Positions 57,729-64,000 of a stretch of DNA of 64,000 nucleotides are shown piece by piece. Location of the stretch: assembly GCF_020400605.1 (NCBI RefSeq), contig NZ_JAINRD010000005.1:124001-188000 (forward strand), given 5' to 3'. The notes beneath the pieces were generated by a model. It saw nothing but the letters and a program-made list of their open reading frames with translations. It did no database searches and was not told the DNA's origin. This DNA is from Streptomyces aculeolatus (GTDB lineage Bacteria > Actinomycetota > Actinomycetes > Streptomycetales > Streptomycetaceae). The number at the start of each line of letters is the position of its first letter. Positions within the stretch are counted from its first letter, which is position 1. Both the position numbers and the translations under genes were made by a program.

Positions 57729-57801
57729 TACCCCCGACCGGATTCGAACCGGCGCTACCGCCTTGAGAGGGCGGCGTGCTAGGCCGCTACACAACGGGGG
57801 C
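57729..57801 (-). tRNA. tRNA-Glu (anticodon CTC), copy next to the terminator
   Basis: The 73-nt gene folds as a cloverleaf. Its acceptor stem GCCCCCG pairs with CGGGGGT, ending in a G-U pair; the T-loop is GGTTCGAATCC and the anticodon loop CTCTCAA lies between CCGCC and GGCGG. The 3' CCA is encoded in the DNA (57726-57728). Confidence 0.97.
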
Positions 57802-57837
57802 CTTGGACGATCCTCCCCTCGCGATGGAGAGGACCTG

Positions 57838-57910
57838 TACCCCCGACCGGATTCGAACCGGCGCTACTGCCTTGAGAGGGCAGCGTGCTAGGCCGCTACA
57901 CAACGGGGGC
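57838..57910 (-). tRNA. tRNA-Glu (anticodon CTC), second copy
   Basis: Identical to the other tRNA-Glu except for one base pair in the anticodon stem (CTGCC/GGCAG instead of CCGCC/GGCGG), a compensated change. No 3' CCA is encoded. It lies 36 bases upstream of the other copy. Confidence 0.97.
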
Positions 57911-57934
57911 GGGCACATCTGCAACTGCGTTGCG

Positions 57935-58006
57935 CTGGGGTACCAGGACTCGAACCTAGACTAACTGAACCAGAATCAGTCGTGCTGCCAATTACACCAT
58001 ACCCCA
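57935..58006 (-). tRNA. tRNA-Gln (anticodon CTG)
   Basis: The 72-nt gene has acceptor stem TGGGGTA/TACCCCA, anticodon loop TTCTGGT between ACTGA and TCAGT, and T-loop GGTTCGAGTCC. It is first in the three-tRNA transcript. No CCA is encoded. Confidence 0.97.
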
Positions 58007-58070
58007 CCAAAACACAACCCCCGCCAGGGGGGCTCTGTTCCGGTGGCCGCCGTTCCCGGCGACGGACAGA

Positions 58071-58099
58071 ACATTACCCGATCGCAGACCGCACTCCAA
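58071..58099 (-). promoter_or_regulatory. promoter of the tRNA-Gln-Glu-Glu transcript
   Basis: TTGGAG (58094-58099) and TAATGT (58071-58076) are spaced by 17 bases on the minus strand, about 65 bases before tRNA-Gln. Confidence 0.65.
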
Positions 58100-58117
58100 A
58101 ACGGGTTACGGCAGGCC

Positions 58118-58711
58118 CTAGCGGAGCCTGGCCATGAGGGCGTGCTCGACGAGCGTGATCAGCGTCGACTTGGACTCCGACCGGTGGCGGGCGTCGGTCC
58201 TGAGGATCGGCGTCTCCGGGCCGATCTGCAGCGCCTCACGCACCTCGTCGGGCGAGTACGGCTGATGCCCGTCGAACCCGTTCAACGCGATCACGAACGG
58301 CAACCCCGAGTTCTCGAAGTAATCCACCGCCGGGAAACAATCCGCCAACCGCCGCGTATCCACCAACACCACCGCACCGATGGCACCACGCACCAGATCG
58401 TCCCACATGAACCAAAAACGATCCTGACCAGGCGTCCCGAACAGATACAGGATCAAATCCTGATCCAACGTGATACGACCGAAATCCATCGCCACCGTCG
58501 TCGTGGTCTTCCCCGACACCTGCGACAGATCATCGATCCCCGCAGACGCCGACGTCATCACAGCCTCGGTACGCAACGGATTGATCTCCGACACCGAACC
58601 CACGAACGTGGTCTTCCCCACCCCGAAACCACCCGCCACCACGATCTTCGCCGACGTGGTCGCACGAGCCGGAGAAGAACCGGCCACACCACTAGAGCTT
58701 GCGAAGTCCAC
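58118..58711 (-). CDS. CvnD-like small GTPase (first conservon)
   Basis: This 197-residue GTPase of the conservon family has P-loop VVAGGFGVGKTTFVGSVSEI, DFGRITLDQDLILYLFGTPG (switch II DxxG-like) and VIALNGFDGHQPYSPDEVRE in place of NKxD. Conservons (cvnA-D) form membrane-associated complexes likened to eukaryotic G-protein systems and affect development. Start GTG 58711, overlapping cvnC by 20 bases. Bases 58203-58711 lie inside a block identical to the second copy at 63139-63675. Codons there often end in T or A, unlike the neighbours. Confidence 0.93.
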   Translation of the reverse strand: MDFASSSGVAGSSPARATTSAKIVVAGGFGVGKTTFVGSVSEINPLRTEAVMTSASAGIDDLSQVSGKTTTTVAMDFGRITLDQDLILYLFGTPGQDRFWFMWDDLVRGAIGAVVLVDTRRLADCFPAVDYFENSGLPFVIALNGFDGHQPYSPDEVREALQIGPETPILRTDARHRSESKSTLITLVEHALMARLR

Positions 58712-58739
58712 TGAGCACCCTTTCGAGCAAAGTCACATC
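58203..58739. repeat. 537-bp block identical to 63139-63675 (copy 1)
   Basis: Line-by-line comparison shows no difference over 537 bases at an offset of 4936. Just outside, the homologous coding sequences differ at many positions. The block covers most of cvnD and the last ~45 bases of cvnC. Confidence 0.9.
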
Positions 58740-59318
58740 TGGCTGGCCCCCCGCGGAGTCGCCGCCGCCCGGCTGGTGGATCGTGACCAGGCCGGCTTCC
58801 GCGAGGTCGGCCACGAGGATGCGCGCGACGCCCAACGGGAGGGTCAGCAACGCGGAGACCTCCGCGACCGACTTGAGTTCATAGCACAGTCGGCAGATGC
58901 GCTGGTGCTCGGGGAGCTGGGAAGTGAGGCGGGAGGGATCGGCAGTGGTCTGCACCAATGCCTCGATGGCGAGCTGATAACGCGGCCGGGTCCGGCCGCC
59001 GGTCACGGCGTACGGGCGCACCAGCCGCGACTGCGGGCTCCGGGCCGCGCGGCCGCCGCGCGCGGCGGCGGGCTGGGCATGGGGCTGCGGGGCGGGGCGG
59101 CCGCGGTGCTGCGGCGGGCCGTCGCCGTACGGCGGCGGGGGCGGAGGCTGCGGCTGCCCGGGGGACGGGGGCACGCCCGGGGCCGCGTACGGTACGCCCG
59201 GAGCCCCCGGCCACGAGGGCGTCCCGTGCTGCGGCGGCGTGCCCGGCCGGTCGGACTGCCGGCCGTAGCCGTATCGCCAGTCCTCACCGCCGTGAGGTAC
59301 CTCTTGGTGCGCTGCCAC
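58692..59318 (-). CDS. CvnC-like DUF742 protein (first conservon)
   Basis: In this 208-residue protein the first ~100 residues are Pro/Gly/Gln-rich and disordered. The DUF742 domain follows: SRLVRPYAVTGGRTRPRYQL, LPEHQRICRLCYELKSVAEV, SALLTLPLGVARILVADLAE and DVTLLERVLSGLRKL. The region around VAEVSALLTLPLGVARILVA resembles a winged helix. GTG 59318 is preceded by GGGGAAGGGGAACG. Its stop lies inside the cvnD start. Confidence 0.93.
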   Translation of the reverse strand: MAAHQEVPHGGEDWRYGYGRQSDRPGTPPQHGTPSWPGAPGVPYAAPGVPPSPGQPQPPPPPPYGDGPPQHRGRPAPQPHAQPAAARGGRAARSPQSRLVRPYAVTGGRTRPRYQLAIEALVQTTADPSRLTSQLPEHQRICRLCYELKSVAEVSALLTLPLGVARILVADLAEAGLVTIHQPGGGDSAGGQPDVTLLERVLSGLRKL

Positions 59319-59407
59319 TGCGTTCCCCTTCCCCGACGGCGTGCCGGAGCTTCACTGCACTCGACGCACCTTAGCCCGGCGAGCGGGCAACGTGCATCGG
59401 TTGTCGG

Positions 59408-59821
59408 CTAGTTCAGCAGGCTGCCTTGCAGCTCCGCGCGCAGGTCGGGGGTGAGCACGGCGCCCGCCCGGTCGACCAGCAGGGCCATCTCGTAGCCCAC
59501 CAGACCGATGTCGCACTCCGGGTGCGCCAGCACGGCGAGGGCCGAGCCGTCGGAGATCGACATGATGAAGAGGAAGCCGCGCTCCATCTCCACCACCGTC
59601 TGGTTGACGTAGCCGCCCTCGAAGATGCGCGAGGCGCCGGCCGTCAGCGACGTCAGTCCGGATGCCACCGCCGCCAGTTGGTCGGCGCGGTCGCGGGGGA
59701 AGCCGTCGGACATCGCGAGGAGGAGTCCGTCGGCGGAGACCACCACCGTGTGCGACACCCCCGGGGTGTTGTCCACGAAATTGGTGATCAACCAGTTCAG
59801 GTTCTGCGCCGCCTGGCTCAT
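59408..59821 (-). CDS. CvnB-like roadblock/LC7 protein (first conservon)
   Basis: This 137-residue roadblock domain runs MSQAAQNLNWLITNFVDNTP, then VSHTVVVSADGLLLAMSDGF, GASRIFEGGYVNQTVVEMER and VGYEMALLVDRAGAVLTPDL. Roadblock proteins act on small GTPases, as MglB does on MglA, which fits a regulator of CvnD. It lies nine bases after cvnA. Confidence 0.94.
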   Translation of the reverse strand: MSQAAQNLNWLITNFVDNTPGVSHTVVVSADGLLLAMSDGFPRDRADQLAAVASGLTSLTAGASRIFEGGYVNQTVVEMERGFLFIMSISDGSALAVLAHPECDIGLVGYEMALLVDRAGAVLTPDLRAELQGSLLN

Positions 59822-59830
59822 CGGGCTCAC

Positions 59831-62737
59831 CTAACGCTCCTGATCGTATGTGCCGGGGCCCACGCCCGGTCCGTCGTTCTGCTGCGGCCCCCGCTCGCGG
59901 CCCTGCTGGACTCCGCGGCGCAGCTTGCTCAGCCTGCCGCGTACGTCCTCCGGGGCCCGGGAGACCTGTGGGCCTCCCAGCGGGGCCTGCTCCGCGGTGC
60001 CCTCGACCAGGTTCTGGCGGGGCACCCGCCGGGGAAGGCCCGCGGGGGTGACCCCGCCCGCCTTCGGTTCTCGCACCTGCTCGGCGCGCTCCCAGCGTTC
60101 GTCGTTCGCCGACCTCCACTCGTCGTCGGCCGGGGCCGGCTCCGGTTCGCCGAAGCCGAAGCCCCCGCGGCCGGTGCCGAGCTGTGCCGTGGATTCCGTT
60201 TCCGATTCCGGCGGGCTGTCGTACGCGCCCTGTCCCGTCCAGTGGTTCGGCGCGGTGCCGGGATCTACTTGGCCGTAGGTATCGTACGCGGGCTCCGCCG
60301 GGATACCCCCGGCCGTGAAGGCATCCGTACCCGGCGCCTCCGCTTCGGTGTCGTGGAAGCCCGGCGTACGGTCCTGCGCCGCCGCTTCGAGCGCGGCCCT
60401 GCGCTCCTCGCGCAGCAGCGAGCGCTGGATGGGGTCGAAGACCCCCTCCTGGCCGCCGAGCGCGGGCATGGCCGGGCGGGGCGCCTCGACCTGCGGGTAC
60501 GGGGAGTCGTCGAAGCCCAGTTCCGCCGCGCTGCGCGGCCGGCCGCCGGCGAAGCCGTTGCCGGCCGGCTGGAAGGACGGCCGGTCGGCGACGATCCGGG
60601 AGACGGTGAACTCGTCCTGCTGCTCGGGTGCCTCGGTGGCGCCGCCGAAGGCGATGGCCTCGGGCAGCATCACCAGCGAGGTGGTGCCCGACTGCTCGCC
60701 AGAGGGGCGCAGCTGTACGCGGACGCCGTGCCGGTCGGCGAGCCGGCCGACCACGAACAGGCCCATGCGCTGCGAGATCGCGACGTCCACGGTGGGCGGG
60801 TTGGCGAGCCGGTGGTTGATGTCCGCGAAGTCCTCGGCGGTCAGGCCGATGCCCTTGTCGTGGATCTCGACCATCACCCGGCGGTCGGGCAGCCGGGTGG
60901 CGGTGACCCGGACCTTGGTGTGCGGCGAGGAGAACGTGGTCGCGTTCTCCAGCAGCTCGGCGAGCAGGTGCACGAGGTCGGTGACGGCGCTGCCGTGGAT
61001 CTCGCTGTCGGGCACGCCCTCCAGCTCGATGCGCTCGTACGACTCGACCTCCGAGGTCGCCGCGCGTAGCACGTCGACGAGCGGGACCGCCTCGTCCATG
61101 TGCCGGCCGGTGTCCTCGCCCGCGAGCACCAGCAGGTTCTCGCCGTTGCGGCGCATGCGGGTGGCGAGGTGGTCCATGTGGAACAGGTTCTCCAGCTGCT
61201 CCGGGTCCGCCTCGTGGTCCTCCAGGCCGGAGATGAGTTCGAGCTGGCGCTCGATGAGGCCCTGGTTGCGCCGGGAGAGGTTGGTGAAGATCGCGTTGAG
61301 GTTGCCCCGCAGCAGCGCCTGCTCGGCGGCCAGCCGGACCGCCTCGCGGTGCACCTGGTCGAAGGCGCGGGCGACCTCGCCGATCTCGTCCCTGCTGTGC
61401 AGCGGGATCGGCTGCACCCGGGTGTCCACCCGGCCGGGGTCGGTGCGGGAGAGCTGGTCGACCAGCATCGGCAGCCGCTGCTCGGCGATGCCGAACGCGG
61501 AGTTGCGCAGCAGCCGCATGCTGCGGCCCATGGAGCGGGCCATCAGCGCGGCGATGACGAAGCCGATGAGCAGCGCGCCGACGGCGATGGCGGCGCCGAC
61601 GACGGTGTCGCGCTTGGCGGACTCGACGATGTCGCGGGCGTCGGCCACGGCGCGGTCGGCGAACTCGATCTCGACGGTGCGGTACGCGGCGATGGGCACG
61701 CTCGTGGCCGCGTACCAGGTCTGCGGGGTGATGCCCTGCTCGGCGAGGTCCGCGGGAGTGGTGCCCTCGCCGATGCCGGCGACGCCGGCGAGCATCTCCT
61801 CGGGCTTCGGCGGCGGGGTGAACTCGCCGCCGCCGCCCTCCGCCTCGCGCTGCGCCTCGGCGAGCCGCTGCTTGGCCTCTTCCTCCTGGTCGGCCAGCGC
61901 GTCCTTGAGCATCCGGTTGTCGGCGGCGGTGCTGCCGGTCCTGAACTCGTCGAGGGCGATGGGCTCCAGATAGGCGAAGGAGGCGAGCGCGGTCTTCTCC
62001 GCCGCCAGCACCTCGGCCTTCTCGGGCGGGCTGACGAGCAGCTCGGTGCCGATGGAGCGGACCAGCGAGGCGGCGGACTTGGAGAGGGAGATCGCGTACA
62101 TCGCGCGGCCGTAGCTGGTGATGTTGCCGGTGCCCAGGCCGAGCTCGTTGGCGAAGGTCATCAGCGGGCGGTACATCTCCGCGTACCCGAGGTGGGTGTC
62201 GGTGCCGGGAGCCTGGGGCGTGAACGCGGCCTCGCGCATCTGCTCCAGGTTCTTCTCCTGCTCCCGGAAGGCGTTCAGCCTGCGCTGCAGGCCGGACGTG
62301 TCCGGCATGTCCGCGACCTGCCGGTCGAACTCGGCCGCGGCGGCGTCGGTGGCCTTGCGGGCCTCGGTCACCCGGCTCGCCTCGCGGTCGCCGTGGAGCA
62401 GCGGCTGCACGGAGACGTCGCGCTCGGCCATGAGGCGCTCGGCGTAGTCGCCGGCGGCCTTGGCGACCTTGGCGGTGTTCTCCGCGTCCTGGGCCTCCTG
62501 CCAGGTGTCGACGGAGTTGTTCACCTGGAAGCCCGCGAAGACGATGGCCACGAGCACCGGGATCAGCAGGATCGCGTTCAGCCGGGTGGCCACCCGCCAG
62601 TTGCGGGGCGAAAATCTGCTGCCGCTGGGCGGCGGCGGGGCCGGCTGCGCCCCGGCAGGGGGCGGCACCGCCGCGTGCGACGGCGGGCTGAAGTTGCCCC
62701 GCGCCTCCTGTGCGGGGCCCTTGCTGCTGCGCCTCAC
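59831..62737 (-). CDS. CvnA-like sensor histidine-kinase-like protein (first conservon)
   Basis: This ~968-residue protein starts at GTG 62737. After a Pro-rich start come a membrane segment (LNAILLIPVLVAIVFAGF), a ~310-residue extracellular nitrate/nitrite-sensing-like helical domain, a second membrane segment (AAIAVGALLIGFVIAALM) and a HAMP-like region. The ATPase domain shows LLAELLENATTFSSPHTKVR, EIHDKGIGLTAEDF and GLFVVGRLADRHGVRVQLRP. The segment NAIFTNLSRRNQGLIERQLE takes the place of the usual H-box and has no obvious phosphorylatable histidine in context, as typical for CvnA. A ~300-residue disordered tail ends the protein. Confidence 0.92.
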   Translation of the reverse strand: MRRSSKGPAQEARGNFSPPSHAAVPPPAGAQPAPPPPSGSRFSPRNWRVATRLNAILLIPVLVAIVFAGFQVNNSVDTWQEAQDAENTAKVAKAAGDYAERLMAERDVSVQPLLHGDREASRVTEARKATDAAAAEFDRQVADMPDTSGLQRRLNAFREQEKNLEQMREAAFTPQAPGTDTHLGYAEMYRPLMTFANELGLGTGNITSYGRAMYAISLSKSAASLVRSIGTELLVSPPEKAEVLAAEKTALASFAYLEPIALDEFRTGSTAADNRMLKDALADQEEEAKQRLAEAQREAEGGGGEFTPPPKPEEMLAGVAGIGEGTTPADLAEQGITPQTWYAATSVPIAAYRTVEIEFADRAVADARDIVESAKRDTVVGAAIAVGALLIGFVIAALMARSMGRSMRLLRNSAFGIAEQRLPMLVDQLSRTDPGRVDTRVQPIPLHSRDEIGEVARAFDQVHREAVRLAAEQALLRGNLNAIFTNLSRRNQGLIERQLELISGLEDHEADPEQLENLFHMDHLATRMRRNGENLLVLAGEDTGRHMDEAVPLVDVLRAATSEVESYERIELEGVPDSEIHGSAVTDLVHLLAELLENATTFSSPHTKVRVTATRLPDRRVMVEIHDKGIGLTAEDFADINHRLANPPTVDVAISQRMGLFVVGRLADRHGVRVQLRPSGEQSGTTSLVMLPEAIAFGGATEAPEQQDEFTVSRIVADRPSFQPAGNGFAGGRPRSAAELGFDDSPYPQVEAPRPAMPALGGQEGVFDPIQRSLLREERRAALEAAAQDRTPGFHDTEAEAPGTDAFTAGGIPAEPAYDTYGQVDPGTAPNHWTGQGAYDSPPESETESTAQLGTGRGGFGFGEPEPAPADDEWRSANDERWERAEQVREPKAGGVTPAGLPRRVPRQNLVEGTAEQAPLGGPQVSRAPEDVRGRLSKLRRGVQQGRERGPQQNDGPGVGPGTYDQER

Positions 62738-63053
62738 CGGACCAACAACCTCTCGGCCTACTCTCGGGTCAGTTCCTCGAATTCCAGCACGCCGCGCGGC
62801 ACATTCCAAACGCCTGTCGAGGACTTCGTACGATCACGCAGGCACCGTCAAAAAGGACGTAAGCGGCGCCAACCGACAAAGTGCAACCACGGCATCAGCG
62901 GAACGGAGTCGACCGCCTGCGTCCTGTGCAACGCACCCCCTCAATCTGCTTCCAAACGTTATCAACGCCTCAGGGGCAGGTTGCACCGTACGGTGCAACC
63001 TGCCCCTGGCGAAGTCTCCGGCCCGCGGCGCGCGGCCGGGCCGGCCGGTGCGC
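62738..63053 (-). other. gene-free region between two conservons
   Basis: These 316 bp are less GC-rich than the rest and must contain the promoter of the first conservon and the terminator of the second. TTGACG occurs on the minus strand near 62847-62852 but lacks a well-spaced -10. The perfect palindrome at 62971-63008 is the outstanding structure. No gene is visible. Confidence 0.6.
62971..63008. terminator. perfect 38-bp palindrome after the second cvnD
   Basis: CAGGGGCAGGTTGCACCG and its exact reverse complement flank a central TA, giving 18-bp arms with no mismatch. It lies 45 bases after the stop of the second cvnD. A terminator is most likely; an operator for the first conservon is possible. 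Confidence 0.75.
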
Positions 63054-63647
63054 TCAGCGCAGCCGGGCCATCAGCGCGTGCTCGACGAGCGTGATCAGCG
63101 TGGACTTGGACTCGGACCGCTGCCGCGCGTCCGTCGTCAGGATCGGCGTCTCCGGGCCGATCTGCAGCGCCTCACGCACCTCGTCGGGCGAGTACGGCTG
63201 ATGCCCGTCGAACCCGTTCAACGCGATCACGAACGGCAACCCCGAGTTCTCGAAGTAATCCACCGCCGGGAAACAATCCGCCAACCGCCGCGTATCCACC
63301 AACACCACCGCACCGATGGCACCACGCACCAGATCGTCCCACATGAACCAAAAACGATCCTGACCAGGCGTCCCGAACAGATACAGGATCAAATCCTGAT
63401 CCAACGTGATACGACCGAAATCCATCGCCACCGTCGTCGTGGTCTTCCCCGACACCTGCGACAGATCATCGATCCCCGCAGACGCCGACGTCATCACAGC
63501 CTCGGTACGCAACGGATTGATCTCCGACACCGAACCCACGAACGTGGTCTTCCCCACCCCGAAACCACCCGCCACCACGATCTTCGCCGACGTGGTCGCA
63601 CGAGCCGGAGAAGAACCGGCCACACCACTAGAGCTTGCGAAGTCCAC
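63054..63647 (-). CDS. CvnD-like small GTPase (second conservon)
   Basis: This 197-residue protein differs from the first CvnD at only two residues, both near the C-terminus (ILTTDARQRSESK versus ILRTDARHRSESK). GTPase motifs are the same. Its last ~85 bases are GC-rich and differ from copy 1 by many silent changes, while 63139-63647 is identical to copy 1 and rich in T- and A-ending codons. Overlaps cvnC by 20 bases. Confidence 0.93.
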   Translation of the reverse strand: MDFASSSGVAGSSPARATTSAKIVVAGGFGVGKTTFVGSVSEINPLRTEAVMTSASAGIDDLSQVSGKTTTTVAMDFGRITLDQDLILYLFGTPGQDRFWFMWDDLVRGAIGAVVLVDTRRLADCFPAVDYFENSGLPFVIALNGFDGHQPYSPDEVREALQIGPETPILTTDARQRSESKSTLITLVEHALMARLR

Positions 63648-63675
63648 TGAGCACCCTTTCGAGCAAAGTCACATC
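63139..63675. repeat. 537-bp block identical to 58203-58739 (copy 2)
   Basis: See copy 1. The right boundary is sharp: after ACATC the sequences diverge at once into different cvnC coding sequence. Confidence 0.9.
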
Positions 63676-64000
63676 GGGGGTTCCGTCGGCATCCGTGCCG
63701 CCGCCGGGCTGGTGGATCGCCACGAGGCCGGCCTCGGCCAGGTCGGCGACCAGAATGCGCGCGACGCCCAGCGGCAGGGTCAGCAGCGCGGAGACCTCGG
63801 CAACGGATTTCACCTCTCGGCACAGGTGGCAGATCCGCTGGTGCTCCGGAAGCAGCCCCTGCAGCCGCATCGGGTCGGCCGACGTGCTCACCAGCGCCTC
63901 GATGGCGAGCTGATAACGGGGCCGGGTCCGGCCGCCGGTCATGGCATAGGGCCGGACCAGCGGCTGATCGCCTTCACCTTCGTAGGGCTGATGCTGGGCA
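63628..64000 (-). CDS. CvnC-like DUF742 protein (second conservon, 5' end outside window)
   Basis: The reading frame enters from the right edge (AQHQPYEGEGDQPLVRPYAM) and continues TGGRTRPRYQLAIEALVSTS, LPEHQRICHLCREVKSVAEV and DVTLLERVLSGLRKL. An internal ATG at 63942 is not the true start because the conserved LVRPYA lies upstream of it. Compared with copy 1, protein identity is high in the DUF742 domain, but DNA identity is complete only in the last ~45 bases. Confidence 0.92.
   Translation of the reverse strand, partial: AQHQPYEGEGDQPLVRPYAMTGGRTRPRYQLAIEALVSTSADPMRLQGLLPEHQRICHLCREVKSVAEVSALLTLPLGVARILVADLAEAGLVAIHQPGGGTDADGTPDVTLLERVLSGLRKL

Overview
The window is a chromosomal segment of a Streptomyces-type actinomycete. 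It has very high GC, nearly all genes end codons in G or C, GTG and TTG starts are common, and many start and stop codons overlap (ATGA, GTGA). Marker genes of the genus are present: four tandem type I signal peptidases, NsdA, the lysine-tailed nucleoid protein HupS, NdgR and two cvn 'conservons'. From memory, the gene order follows the Streptomyces coelicolor core around smc, ftsY and rnc, read mostly on the minus strand.

Layout. 1-9.2 kb (minus): a comM/yifB-like ATPase cut by the window edge, yraN, a DUF2469 gene, sipZ, sipY, sipX, sipW, rplS, trmD, rimM, khpA and rpsP, that is, translation plus secretion. 9.5-26.5 kb: a SprT-like metalloprotein, a short archaeal/eukaryal-type proS, ffh, the nitrogen cluster amtB-glnK-glnD with a GlnR-type box, nsdA, a plus-strand primase/polymerase-like gene, ftsY and smc. 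26.7-36.2 kb: a 66-residue coiled-coil protein, acylphosphatase, a plus-strand CAP-domain protein, then the cluster rsmD-coaD-SepIVA/DivIVA-like-DUF177-rpmF-rnc-mutM, with recG upstream. 36.4-41.5 kb (plus): a translationally coupled HSP90-family/TPR gene pair beside recG that I take to be accessory. 41.5-46.6 kb: a FakA-like DhaL protein, rpmB, thiD, thiL, an AsnC-type RAM-domain protein and a DUF3515 protein.

46.6-49.0 kb is the most unusual part. A 2.4-kb segment is bounded by 25-bp inverted repeats (22/25 matches). It carries an intact one-frame IS5-type transposase and a full-length LanC-like cyclase gene. It sits exactly at the stop codon of ddl, so it looks like an insertion sequence carrying a passenger gene.

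49-57.4 kb: ddl, gpsA, plsC, cofC, a small OB-fold-like protein, hupS, a small helical protein, leuD, leuC and the divergent ndgR, with a 21-bp palindrome in the leuC/ndgR promoter region. 57.7-58.0 kb: two tRNA-Glu(CTC) genes and one tRNA-Gln(CTG) with a recognisable promoter and terminator. 58.1-64 kb: a complete conservon (cvnA-B-C-D: sensor kinase-like, roadblock, DUF742, small GTPase) and the 3' part of a second one. The two cvnCD regions share a 537-bp block with no difference that I can see, and its codon use is far less GC-rich than the surroundings. This is the clearest sign of recent DNA exchange within the window.
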